Assembly: GCA_031283905.1 (NCBI GenBank)
Contig: JAITAW010000066.1
Location: forward strand, 1-15,511
Direction of reading: 5' to 3'
DNA length: 15,511 nucleotides
Source: Treponema sp.
GTDB lineage: Bacteria; Spirochaetota; Spirochaetia; Treponematales; Breznakiellaceae
Both the position numbers and the translations under genes were made by a program. Positions 1-6,596 of the stretch are shown here, piece after piece. Every line of letters starts with the position of its first letter. Position 1 is the stretch's first letter. The notes under the pieces are model-generated. The model did not search any database. It had not been told where the DNA came from and saw only the letters and a list, made by a program, of their open reading frames with translations.

Positions 1-623
1 AGAAAACCGGCGTCCGCCTTGAATTTGTGAATCTGGGCGGCGGCGTGGGGATTCCGTATCTGCCTGAACAAACGGCCGTTGATTATGAGGCGCTGGCATC
101 GGGCGTCAAAGCCGCGTATGACGCCGTTATCGTACCCGCGGGGCTTGATCCGCTCGGCGTCCGCACCGAATGGGGACGGGCGATAACGGGTCCGTACGGG
201 TGGCTCGTAGCCCGCGCCGTGCATCGTAAAAGCATCTACCGCGAGTATATCGCGCTTGACGCCTGCATGGCCGACCTCATGCGTCCCGGCCTCTACGGCG
301 CATACCACCACATTACCGTAGCGGGCAAGGAAGACGCCCCGCTCACAGAGACCTACGATGTGGTTGGCAGCCTCTGTGAAAACAACGACAAATTTGCGGT
401 TCAGCGGAGACTGCCCAAGATTGCGACCGGCAATGCCGGCGACCTCGTTATCATTCACGACGCGGGCGCTCACGGCAGGGCAATGGGCTTCAACTACAAC
501 GGCAAACTCCGGTGCGGCGAGTTGCTGCTCCGTTCTGACGGCTCAATTCTCCAGATACGGCGGCAGGAGACTATCGAAGATTACTTTGCAACGCTGACAA
601 TGGAGTCTGTGGACGCTCTGTAG
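1..623 (+). CDS. lysA: diaminopimelate decarboxylase, 5'-truncated by window edge
   Basis: This is the C-terminal part of the PLP enzyme that decarboxylates meso-diaminopimelate to L-lysine, the last step of lysine synthesis, in the cytosol. The frame is open from base 3, so the gene starts upstream of the window; the GTG at 27 is an internal valine. Visible landmarks are the glycine loop LGGGVGIPY, an E-x-GR motif (TEWGRAITGPYG) in the place of the usual EPGR, the SLCENNDKFA segment with the cysteine that reaches the partner subunit's active site, and GAHGRAMGFNYNGKLR near the C-terminus. From memory, the E-x-GR plus GPYG form marks a known bacterial subgroup, so I do not read it as damage. 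The gene converges on the minus-strand Rrf2 gene. No classical U-tract terminator lies between them, only a GC hairpin at 695-712. Related fold-III decarboxylases are less likely given the C-terminal motifs. Confidence 0.93.
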   Translation, partial: KTGVRLEFVNLGGGVGIPYLPEQTAVDYEALASGVKAAYDAVIVPAGLDPLGVRTEWGRAITGPYGWLVARAVHRKSIYREYIALDACMADLMRPGLYGAYHHITVAGKEDAPLTETYDVVGSLCENNDKFAVQRRLPKIATGNAGDLVIIHDAGAHGRAMGFNYNGKLRCGELLLRSDGSILQIRRQETIEDYFATLTMESVDAL

Positions 624-694
624 CTTTAGGGAGCGCCCGGCGGCAAGTTACGAAAAGCCGTTCCCCGGTCTTTCAGAGGCGGGGTTGCGCGTAT

Positions 695-712
695 GCGGGG
701 GAAATCCCCCGC
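695..712. repeat. GC-rich perfect hairpin between convergent genes
   Basis: GCGGGGG, a 4-nt AAAT loop and CCCCCGC form a perfect 7-bp GC stem. It lies in the 148-nt gap between the stop of lysA and the stop of the convergent Rrf2 gene. Neither strand has a T-tract directly after the stem, so it is not a textbook intrinsic terminator. It could still block convergent transcription or protect 3' ends. Confidence 0.5.
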
Positions 713-771
713 GCTCCCGGTCTTACGCCCCTGTCGCGGGGAATCGCACCCTAAAGGGATTAAAAAAGCCG

Positions 772-1206
772 CTATATAAAATACATGTAGGATTCGTCCG
801 GATCAACGGTACCTATCAGCGAGGCGAGCGTTTCCCGGTCAATGACCGAAGCGATCCGCTCGTTAAGCCTGTCAAACACCGTTTGTCTGATAACTTTTTG
901 TATTTTAGTCTCCCGTACATTGGGAAGCGGCGGATCAACCACCAGCATATCGCCCTCAAGCTCCCTCAGCGCGTCGCCTATGATAATGTCCTCCGGACGG
1001 CGGGCAAGCGTATAGCCGCCGGACGCCCCTTTTACAGAACGGATGAAAAGCGTCCGTCTGAGTATGACCGCGACTTGTTCAAGATAACGGACGCTGATAT
1101 GCTGCCGCTTGGCAATACTAGCCAAGGAAACGTGCGGTTCATCCATATGTTCGGCGAGGTCAATGAGGAGCCGGACGCCGTACCGCCCCCGCGTTGAGAT
1201 TTTCAT
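772..1206 (-). CDS. Rrf2-family winged-helix transcriptional regulator
   Basis: This is a 144-aa DNA-binding regulator of the Rrf2 family (relatives are IscR, NsrR and CymR). It opens with MKISTRGRYGVRLLIDLAEH, has the wing motif KGASGGYTLARRPEDI around residues 58-73, and ends in a short dimerisation helix. I chose the ATG at 1206 because family members start this way; an in-frame start 6 codons earlier lies inside the upstream gene. The ATG overlaps the TGA of the beta-CASP gene as ATGA, which points to translational coupling. The segment after the wing (ELEGDMLVVDPPLPNV) contains none of the three cysteines that bind the Fe-S cluster in IscR or NsrR. By family knowledge it is therefore more likely to sense something else, as CymR does through a partner protein. 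Its targets cannot be read from the window. Autoregulation of the shared operon is possible but not shown. Confidence 0.9.
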   Translation of the reverse strand: MKISTRGRYGVRLLIDLAEHMDEPHVSLASIAKRQHISVRYLEQVAVILRRTLFIRSVKGASGGYTLARRPEDIIIGDALRELEGDMLVVDPPLPNVRETKIQKVIRQTVFDRLNERIASVIDRETLASLIGTVDPDESYMYFI

Positions 1207-2651
1207 ACGGAACCTCCGCCGCAACAGTCGCCGGAACCTTCGCTCATATCATACGTCCGCCCGTATTTCACAATTTCCGCTTGCGGGAATCCGTTGGCCG
1301 CAAGGTACTGCTTGAAAGCCGCTTGAGGCTTGGGTTCGCCGTGGACAAGAAGTATTTTCTTCAGGCGTGATGTATCAAAGGTTTTGAGCCACCGCAACGC
1401 CTCCGCATAGTCCGCGTGGGCGCTGAATGCGTTGATTTCTTCAACCTCCGCGCGCCGCGCAAACCACTGCCCGTGGATTTTCACCTCTTTCTCGCGGTTG
1501 CGGATGCGTCTGCCGAGCGTGTTTTCCGCCATGTACCCGACCGTCAAAATGGTAGTGTTTGGTTTGCCGATACGGTTGATGAGGTGGTGCTGAATGCGTC
1601 CCGCTTCGCACATGCCGTCCGCGCTTATGATAATAAGCGGACCGGGATGGTTGTTCAAAGCTTTCGATTCGTCAACGCTGGTGGTAAAGTGCAGGGCGTT
1701 GAAGCCAAAGGGGTTTTTGTGATGTTTGATGAAGGCTTCGCGTATGTTTTCATCGTAACATTCGGGATGCACCTGAAATATTGTGGTCGCGTTGGTCGCC
1801 ATTGGCGAATCCACAAAAGTGGGTATTTCGGGGATTATCCCTTCATCCGCCAGTATGTGAAAATAGTAGACCAATTCCTGCGTGCGCTCAATGGCAAACG
1901 AAGGAATAAGGATGCAGCCCTTGGTTTCTACGGTGCGCTTGCACACTTCAGTCAGCTTCTGCATGGCGTCATCGGCGGCATCGTGCCGCCTGTTGCCGTA
2001 GGTACTTTCAAGTACGATGTAATCGGGCGCGGGGATCGCGGTTTCCGGATCGCGGATAATGGGCTTGCCGGGACGCCCCAGGTCGCCTGAACAGAGGATT
2101 TTCACCGCTTTGCCATTCTGTCGCGCCGTAAACAGAGCCATCGCCGACCCTAAAATATGCCCCGCGTCAAACAACTCCAGCTGTACGTCCGCGCTAATGT
2201 TCAACGGGCGGTTGTAGGATACGCCCATGATCTGGCTCGTTGCCTGAATCGCGTCCTGCTCGTCAAATATCGGCTGCCAATCGAATTTTTCGCCCTTTTT
2301 ATGCGCCTGTTTGCGCAGGAACACCTCGTCATGCGCCTGAATATTCGCGCTGTCCATCATAATAAGACTGGCTATATCCCGGGTTGCGGGCGTTGCGTAT
2401 ATGTTCCCTTTATACCCGTTTTTAGCAAGCAAGGGCAGAAGCCCGCAGTGATCAAGATGCCCGTGCGTTAATACTACCGCCTCAATACGATCGGGGGCGA
2501 TTCCAAGTTCGCGGTTTTTCCGGTCGGCTTCCATCCGCGATCCCTGGAACGCGCCGCAGTCCACAAGAAAAGATTTTCCGTCAATCTCCAGCACGTGTTT
2601 GGAACCGGTTACTTCCTCAGCCGCGCCGAGGGAATAGAATAGTATACTCAT
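1203..2651 (-). CDS. beta-CASP metallo-beta-lactamase ribonuclease (CPSF/Ysh1-like)
   Basis: This 482-aa zinc-dependent hydrolase belongs to the RNA-processing beta-CASP branch of the metallo-beta-lactamase superfamily. Visible motifs are HGHLDH (63-68), the DAGHILGS histidine (165), CSGDLG (188-192), ESTYGNRR (215-222), IPSFAIER (249-256), VDSPMA (280-285), SADGMCEAGR (343-352), FSAHAD (409-414) and VHGEP (436-440). Length and motif order are normal for the bacterial and archaeal family, which acts as endo- or 5'-3' exoribonuclease. I chose the ATG at 2651 because homologues start only a few residues before the LGAAEEVTGS segment. In-frame ATGs at 2660 and 2708 are possible, but none has a Shine-Dalgarno sequence. 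A TATAAT box 7 nt upstream suggests a leaderless message. The tail SGDCCGGGSV, with adjacent cysteines, is unusual. It is the first gene of a two-gene operon with the Rrf2 regulator. The RNA substrate is unknown. Confidence 0.93.
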   Translation of the reverse strand: MSILFYSLGAAEEVTGSKHVLEIDGKSFLVDCGAFQGSRMEADRKNRELGIAPDRIEAVVLTHGHLDHCGLLPLLAKNGYKGNIYATPATRDIASLIMMDSANIQAHDEVFLRKQAHKKGEKFDWQPIFDEQDAIQATSQIMGVSYNRPLNISADVQLELFDAGHILGSAMALFTARQNGKAVKILCSGDLGRPGKPIIRDPETAIPAPDYIVLESTYGNRRHDAADDAMQKLTEVCKRTVETKGCILIPSFAIERTQELVYYFHILADEGIIPEIPTFVDSPMATNATTIFQVHPECYDENIREAFIKHHKNPFGFNALHFTTSVDESKALNNHPGPLIIISADGMCEAGRIQHHLINRIGKPNTTILTVGYMAENTLGRRIRNREKEVKIHGQWFARRAEVEEINAFSAHADYAEALRWLKTFDTSRLKKILLVHGEPKPQAAFKQYLAANGFPQAEIVKYGRTYDMSEGSGDCCGGGSV

Positions 2652-2658
2652 AGGGGGC

Positions 2659-2686
2659 ATTATAACATATCTATCTAAAATGAAAA
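2659..2686 (-). promoter_or_regulatory. candidate sigma-70 promoter for beta-CASP/Rrf2 operon
   Basis: On the minus strand, TTTTCA (2686-2681) is followed by a 16-nt spacer and a perfect TATAAT (2664-2659). Exactly 7 nt (GCCCCCT) separate the -10 box from the ATG at 2651, so transcription would start at or next to the start codon. No Shine-Dalgarno sequence is present. The -35 box is weak (4 of 6). The spacing matches the murD promoter in this window. Confidence 0.5.
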
Positions 2687-3131
2687 AGGGAAAAACAGGC
2701 GGCGGCATATGCTTTTGAAACAAACGCCCTGTCGCAAGATTATCAAAGCGAAGAAAAAAGGAGCCGGAATTGTACCGGGTACCAATCTCCGGTTTCCAAG
2801 TTGCGGCGTTCAGCGCGGGGATGACGCCGATGACTTTGAAGCCCGCGTTCTCCGCAAGGACGCGGGCGGGTTTAGTTCCGCATGGTTACGCAGAGGCGCT
2901 TAAGAAGTAAGAATAAGCCCAAAAATTATTGTCAATGCGCCTCCATATGGAAGGCTTCCCGCCTCTCGTGCTGTCACGCCCGGCTGAATGCCTGCCGTTA
3001 GGCGCGGTTTCATGTTCGGAACCGGTTCTCTTCTTGGGGAAGCCTCACATCTTCATTAGACTTGACGATTCAACCCGATTCGGTTGGTTGCCTCACAAGT
3101 TTTAGGCGGCTGTTGTTCAGAAACCGAAATT
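2687..3131. other. gene-poor scar, no recognisable intact gene
   Basis: No convincing gene lies here. On the plus strand 2779-2910 is open without a start codon, and its translation has an IS605 TnpB-tail flavour (GMTPMTLKPAFSARTRAG, ending in EALKK). I cannot confirm this and do not call it. Palindromes include CCATATGG (2944-2951) and GGAAGGCTTCC (2949-2959). With the IS200 stub downstream, old mobile DNA is the likeliest origin. Confidence 0.4.
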
Positions 3132-3402
3132 TCAAATAAGCCTATTTAACCTGTCCACCGCGCCGTTTATTTTTAGTTTTATTATTTCGACATTTTCAAG
3201 GCCGTCATTATCGACAACTTTTACGGCTATTAGTATGCGTTCCGGTTTTAAGCGGAACAATTTGCTTGCCTTCTTTGTCAATAATGATTGAGGGCTTAAA
3301 ACCCTTTTCCTTGTCATAGGTAAAATCCCGGCTATAAAATTCAATTTCCCGAAGACGTTCCGTCCGATTCATCTCTTGGCAATTCATTGATATGAATCCC
3401 AA
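3132..3402 (-). pseudogene. frameshifted small gene of unknown function
   Basis: Two overlapping minus-strand frames look like halves of one protein of about 89 aa. The upstream half runs from a TTG at 3402 (ATG at 3387) through RLREIEFYSRDFTYDKE and IIIDKEGKQIVPLK. It then derails into THTNSRKSCR and stops at 3208. The downstream half continues in the next frame as KPERILIAVKVVDNDGLENV and ends GAVDRLNRLI at 3132. Removing one A from the AAAA run in CTTAAAACCGG joins them as IVPLK-PERILIAV. This is a single-base insertion in a short homopolymer, so decay or a sequencing error are both possible. A further protein-like stretch in a third frame just upstream (VPIATKPVIGIHINELP) hints at a second lesion. 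I do not recognise the family. The setting next to an IS200 remnant fits decaying accessory DNA. Confidence 0.4.
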
Positions 3403-3449
3403 TCACCGGCTTTGTGGCAATGGGTACCTTAATTATTTATTTAATCTTT

Positions 3450-3465
3450 GGGGATTTAATACCCC
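3450..3465. repeat. GGGG/CCCC hairpin upstream of IS200 stub
   Basis: GGGG, an 8-nt ATTTAATA loop and CCCC form a small hairpin about 50 nt before the start of the IS200-like stub. IS200/IS605 elements carry subterminal hairpins of this kind at the left end, so it may be a left-end remnant. The stem is too short to be sure. Confidence 0.3.
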
Positions 3466-3514
3466 GGGCTCTTTGGCGGTTAAGGAAGGAAGCGAAAGAA
3501 GATATAATGAAATA

Positions 3515-3568
3515 ATGAGAGAATATATACACAAGGCACACAAAGTATCGGTGTTGATATATCATATT
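3515..3568 (+). pseudogene. IS200/IS605-family TnpA transposase, N-terminal stub
   Basis: The ATG at 3515 begins MREYIHKAHKVSVLIYHI, which matches the characteristic start of IS200-type Y1 transposases (EYIHKxHNVSVLxYHxV). After YHI at 3568 the resemblance stops. The expected CPAKYRR segment, the HUH motif and the catalytic tyrosine are all missing; the frame stays open to 3703 but with unrelated, AT-rich sequence. Full-length TnpA is about 130-150 aa, so only the first 18 residues survive. The recognition rests on family knowledge. This is a truncated, inactive copy and the break point near 3569 marks a deletion or later insertion. Confidence 0.6.
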
Positions 3569-3897
3569 GAAATTACTTTTTCAATATCTACAGATAAAAA
3601 TGTCTATATTATTCATCTTAATTTTGTTTATACATTATTTCAAATACTTTGCCAACCAAGTTTAGGCCAGATTGCGCATAGTTTGCAGGAGATGAGGCGG
3701 TAAGGCAGGTCAGACCTCATAGGCAGGTCTTGCCCAGAGGCGCACAGACCAAGGCCTGACCTATCAACACATTCTCTAAAGTGCGGGCGGCGCTCCTCCA
3801 CGGCATTATAGACGGCGGCAAACGGAGTATCAGGATACCTCTGGGGATAATTGCGAAAATTTTTTAAAAAACAGGGAAGTATTCATCCGGATACGGG
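3569..3897. other. non-coding stretch after the IS200 stub
   Basis: I see no gene here. The first 90 nt are AT-rich; the rest holds an inverted-repeat cluster (3704-3762) and a short start-less open stretch ending near 3866. AAATTTTTTAAAA at the left end has no GC stem and is not a terminator for the AlkD gene, which ends at 3898. Confidence 0.4.
3704..3762. repeat. nested inverted repeat with direct repeats
   Basis: AGGTCAGACC (3707-3716) pairs with GGCCTGACCT (3753-3762), 9 of 10 matching. Inside, GGTCT (3726-3730) pairs with AGACC (3746-3750). GGCAGGTC also occurs twice directly, at 3704 and 3722. This could be an end of a mobile element or a folded RNA; there is no T-tract. Confidence 0.45.
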
Positions 3898-4542
3898 TCA
3901 CTGATACTTACTCGCTTCCCGGATGGAGAGCGGGGCCATCCGGCTTTGGTACCGCTCCACAAAAGAGCGCACCCAGTCAGGGTTTGTTTTGCTGTACTCG
4001 CGGAGGCTCCACCCGATAGCCTTATTTATGAAAAACTCGGTTTGACCGAGATTGTTCACAAGAATACGCTCCAGCAAATCAACATTGGTCTGTTCTTTCC
4101 TTGCAAGTTGATGGTCAATCGCAATACGCCGTAGCCAAAACGTACCGTCAACGCTCCAGTCCAAAAGGATGGCGTTTGTTTCGGGGCAGCGGAGCGCAAT
4201 GTCGCCAACAATACCGTCTATGCAGTCAACCGTATCCCACCACGATTTTTGAACGGCAAGGTCGCGGAGTTTGGGAATGTCGTCATAGGTCATTTTGGAT
4301 TTCACCTTCTCCAAATAGTCCGTTGCCAGATATTGAAACTCGCGCTCCGGTTGCCACCAGCACTTGAAAACAAAGTCCCAGTCAACATCATGCTTCGCGG
4401 CGGCCTTCAGGAAATCACGGCTGAGTCTTCTGCGCTCCGGCGCCGGTATGCCGAGGAACGGAAACATATTCCGCATATATGCGCTCATGGCGGTGGCCTT
4501 TTCGGGGTCGGCTACGGCCCTGAATATTTCAAAGATATACAT
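3898..4542 (-). CDS. alkD: AlkD-like DNA alkylation repair protein (HEAT-repeat glycosylase)
   Basis: This 214-aa protein of the AlkC/AlkD family is built from HEAT-like helical repeats. AlkD removes positively charged alkylated bases such as 3-methyladenine and 7-methylguanine without flipping them out. WWDTVD at 101-106 gives the W-x3-D pair (W102, D106) equivalent to AlkD W109 and D113. AIGWSLREY gives W178 and R181, equivalent to W187 and R190. All key residues are therefore present, and the length is slightly below the usual 220-240 aa. I chose the ATG at 4542, 13 codons inside the longest frame, because GAGAGGGTG lies just upstream of it. The gene follows murD on the same strand with a 97-nt gap and no clear terminator between, so co-transcription is possible. 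I see no intrinsic terminator after it. Confidence 0.88.
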   Translation of the reverse strand: MYIFEIFRAVADPEKATAMSAYMRNMFPFLGIPAPERRRLSRDFLKAAAKHDVDWDFVFKCWWQPEREFQYLATDYLEKVKSKMTYDDIPKLRDLAVQKSWWDTVDCIDGIVGDIALRCPETNAILLDWSVDGTFWLRRIAIDHQLARKEQTNVDLLERILVNNLGQTEFFINKAIGWSLREYSKTNPDWVRSFVERYQSRMAPLSIREASKYQ

Positions 4543-4639
4543 ATTCACCCTCTCACGGTATGGCGGGGCGCGGGGAACCATACGAAACGCGCTCTCCGGT
4601 GAACGCCGGCCTCCGCTGATTCCCGCCTTTAGGGACGCC

Positions 4640-6148
4640 TCACGACTGAAAGCGTCTCACCGCTTCCTTCCACTTTCGCCCGCGATCAAATTCGTTCTGA
4701 AACATGCCGAAAGAAGCGCAGCCCGGAGAAAGAAGCACAACATCGCCCGGCGCGGCGGCGGCGAAGCAGTCCGCGACCGCCCGGTTAAGATCGCCATACG
4801 GACCCGCGTACGGAATGAGCGCCGCGTCAAGCGCCGTTTGTAATTTGACGCTTCCGGTTCCAGCGAGCATGACGACTTTTTTCGCTACGGCGCACGCTTT
4901 GGCAAGGGGAGTGAAATCCAACTGTTTGTCCGCCCCGCCGGTCAACAACACGACATTTTCAGAGAACGCATCCACTGCGGCGGCGGCGGCTTCAGGAATG
5001 GTGGCAGCCGTATCGTTGTAAAATCGTACGCCATCCTTCTCAAAAAAAAATTCGAGCCGGTGTTCAATACCCGGAAAAGTCGAGAGGTTTTCGGCGATAA
5101 AAGACGCGGGAAGCCCTAAATCGAGAAGCGATAAACCAGCCGCAAGGAGATTTTTTTTCTGATGAAAACCCAAGACAAGGTTTTTCGCGCTTACGATTTC
5201 AACAACAGGAGCGTCGGGCGAGAGGCGGGCGAAGGCGGGCGCGGACGCATCGTGCGACAACCAGCCGCCCGCGATGCCGTCAGGAAGCGGGCGTTCGGCG
5301 CACGCCATTTTTCGCGCATGGGTTTCGCTCAAAAAACGCCGCCCCCACGAATCGTCATAGGCGACCGTAACATCGCGGGCGTCCTGCCCCTGGTAGATGA
5401 CGCGCTTGTCGGCGACATAGGCTTCCATGTTTTCATACCGGTCAAGGTGATCCGGCAAGATGGCGGTAAGCGTAGCGATGCGGGGTTTCAAAAGCGCCTC
5501 TCCACCGGAACCCGCCTTGATCCGTCCCTTCAGATCGCCAAGCTGCCAGCTTGAAAGCTCAAGTACAACATCGTCAGGCGAATCTCCGCCCGGCTGCAAA
5601 GCATCCGCCGGACGCGGAGTGTCCGGCGAATCGCATCCGCAGGGCGCGTCCAGAAACGTGAGCGGCGATACCGTGATGTTTCCGCCAAGAAACGCGGAGC
5701 CTCCCAGTAGCAGCCGTTCACGCGCCTTCTGCAGAACCCAATGGATCGCGGAAGCTGTGCCGGACTTGCCTTTTGAACCGGTAACCACCGTAAGGCGCGT
5801 CTTCGCCCTGTCAATATAGTCCAAAAAAAGGGAAATATCGGTTTCAACCCTACGCACTTTTCGCAAGTAGGGAGAATCGGGACGTACGCCCGGATTTTTT
5901 ACAACCATGTCGGCGTTTTCAAAATCGGCTGTTTCATGCCTGCCCAGTACATAGCGGATGCCCTGAAAGTCCCGCAACTGTTCAAGCGACGGAGCAAGCG
6001 CTTTTTCATCGCGGAGATCGGTTACGGTAAGATCCGCGCCGCGGGAGGCAAGGTAGCGGGCCGATGCAAGTCCGCCGCCATTGACTCCCAAGCCCATAAT
6101 CAGCGCCTTCACGCCGGAATAACTCGTCTTTTCCTCTTCACACTTCAT
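4640..6148 (-). CDS. murD: UDP-N-acetylmuramoyl-L-alanine--D-glutamate ligase
   Basis: This 502-aa Mur ligase adds D-glutamate to UDP-MurNAc-L-Ala in cytosolic peptidoglycan synthesis. Residues 11-110 form the N-terminal UDP-binding domain (IMGLGVNGGGLA). The ATP loop is VTGSKGKSGT (122-131), with SK where most MurDs have TN. LELSSWQL follows at 196-203, PDHLDRY at 232-238, and the lysine expected to be carbamylated is K248 in MEAYVADKRVIY. The C-terminal domain has GIEHRLE (360-366), NDTAATIPEA (378-387) and LSPGCASFGMF (473-483). Several motifs differ from the E. coli type (GTNGK, PHR, NDSKAT), and residues about 168-194 are a Pro/Asp/Cys-rich insertion before the LSSWQL strand. The domain order and the C-terminal signature favour MurD over MurC, MurE or FolC. 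It is first on its strand with its own promoter; alkD follows. Confidence 0.9.
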   Translation of the reverse strand: MKCEEEKTSYSGVKALIMGLGVNGGGLASARYLASRGADLTVTDLRDEKALAPSLEQLRDFQGIRYVLGRHETADFENADMVVKNPGVRPDSPYLRKVRRVETDISLFLDYIDRAKTRLTVVTGSKGKSGTASAIHWVLQKARERLLLGGSAFLGGNITVSPLTFLDAPCGCDSPDTPRPADALQPGGDSPDDVVLELSSWQLGDLKGRIKAGSGGEALLKPRIATLTAILPDHLDRYENMEAYVADKRVIYQGQDARDVTVAYDDSWGRRFLSETHARKMACAERPLPDGIAGGWLSHDASAPAFARLSPDAPVVEIVSAKNLVLGFHQKKNLLAAGLSLLDLGLPASFIAENLSTFPGIEHRLEFFFEKDGVRFYNDTAATIPEAAAAAVDAFSENVVLLTGGADKQLDFTPLAKACAVAKKVVMLAGTGSVKLQTALDAALIPYAGPYGDLNRAVADCFAAAAPGDVVLLSPGCASFGMFQNEFDRGRKWKEAVRRFQS

Positions 6149-6155
6149 ATTTTGT

Positions 6156-6184
6156 ATGATACAATAGGCTCCGCATTATGACAA
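6156..6184 (-). promoter_or_regulatory. sigma-70-like promoter for murD
   Basis: On the minus strand, TTGTCA (6184-6179) is followed by an ideal 17-nt spacer and TATCAT (6161-6156), 5 of 6 matches in each box. Seven nucleotides (ACAAAAT) then separate the -10 box from the murD ATG, and no Shine-Dalgarno sequence is visible. The transcript would start at about the start codon, giving a leaderless mRNA. Confidence 0.6.
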
Positions 6185-6596
6185 TACGGATATATCTTCC
6201 TAAGTGACATATTGGATATTTGATAAAATTCGTTTGACTTTAGCCTGGAAGCCTCTAATAATTGAATGAAGGGTATGATTCGCTACGCCATTCCACTGCG
6301 GCAGGTTTATCGGCGAAACTCTATGGATACATACCCCGCCGGAGCGCGTTCCCGCTGAAAACATCGGGATAAGGGACATGCGCATACGCTCGCGCAATCA
6401 GCGCTACGTTGCAATCTTGCGGAGACGGTCCAGAATCGAAAGTATAAGGGCGCGAAACAGAAAACAAGAGAGGAATCCGGGAAAATATGCAAGAATATAT
6501 GAAAATAAACCTCCGGGCTTATTCGATTGGATTACGAAACGAGGAATGCCACGGCGCTTGCTCATGGCGCTTGCTCCGTACAGGAAGGGAACGCCG
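6185..6596. other. 412-nt leader region upstream of the DUF2804 gene
   Basis: This stretch separates divergent murD and the DUF2804-folC-map-hisK cluster. It contains a candidate plus-strand promoter at 6234-6262 and a tandem duplication of GGCGCTTGCTC (6553-6563 and 6566-6576, 13-bp period). The frame of the downstream gene stays open back to 6378, but that extension is Arg-rich, has no Shine-Dalgarno support and does not resemble the family. I see no conserved gene here. If the promoter is right, the mRNA leader is about 330 nt long. Confidence 0.45.
6234..6262 (+). promoter_or_regulatory. candidate promoter for DUF2804-folC-map-hisK cluster
   Basis: TTGACT (6234-6239), a 17-nt spacer and AATAAT (6257-6262) give 5 of 6 matches in each box. 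It faces the plus-strand cluster and lies about 50 nt from the divergent murD promoter. The distance to the chosen start at 6597 is long, so another promoter inside the leader is possible. Confidence 0.4.

Noticed and set aside
2779..2910. C-terminal remnant of an IS605 TnpB protein and a following guide RNA end
   Set aside because: The resemblance is limited to general TnpB-tail character; no zinc-finger CxxC or RuvC-like motif is visible and no clear right-end hairpin could be matched.
3017..3028. GAACCGGTTC palindrome as a stray copy of the array
   Set aside because: AACCGGTT-like strings occur elsewhere here inside coding sequence, and no further array sequence surrounds this one.
3783..3866. 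Start-less open stretch reading RAALLHGIIDGGKRSIRIPL
   Set aside because: It is too short, has no start codon and matches no family I recognise.
6378..6596. N-terminal extension of the DUF2804 protein
   Set aside because: The extension is Arg-rich and unlike the family; a good Shine-Dalgarno site fits the ATG at 6597.
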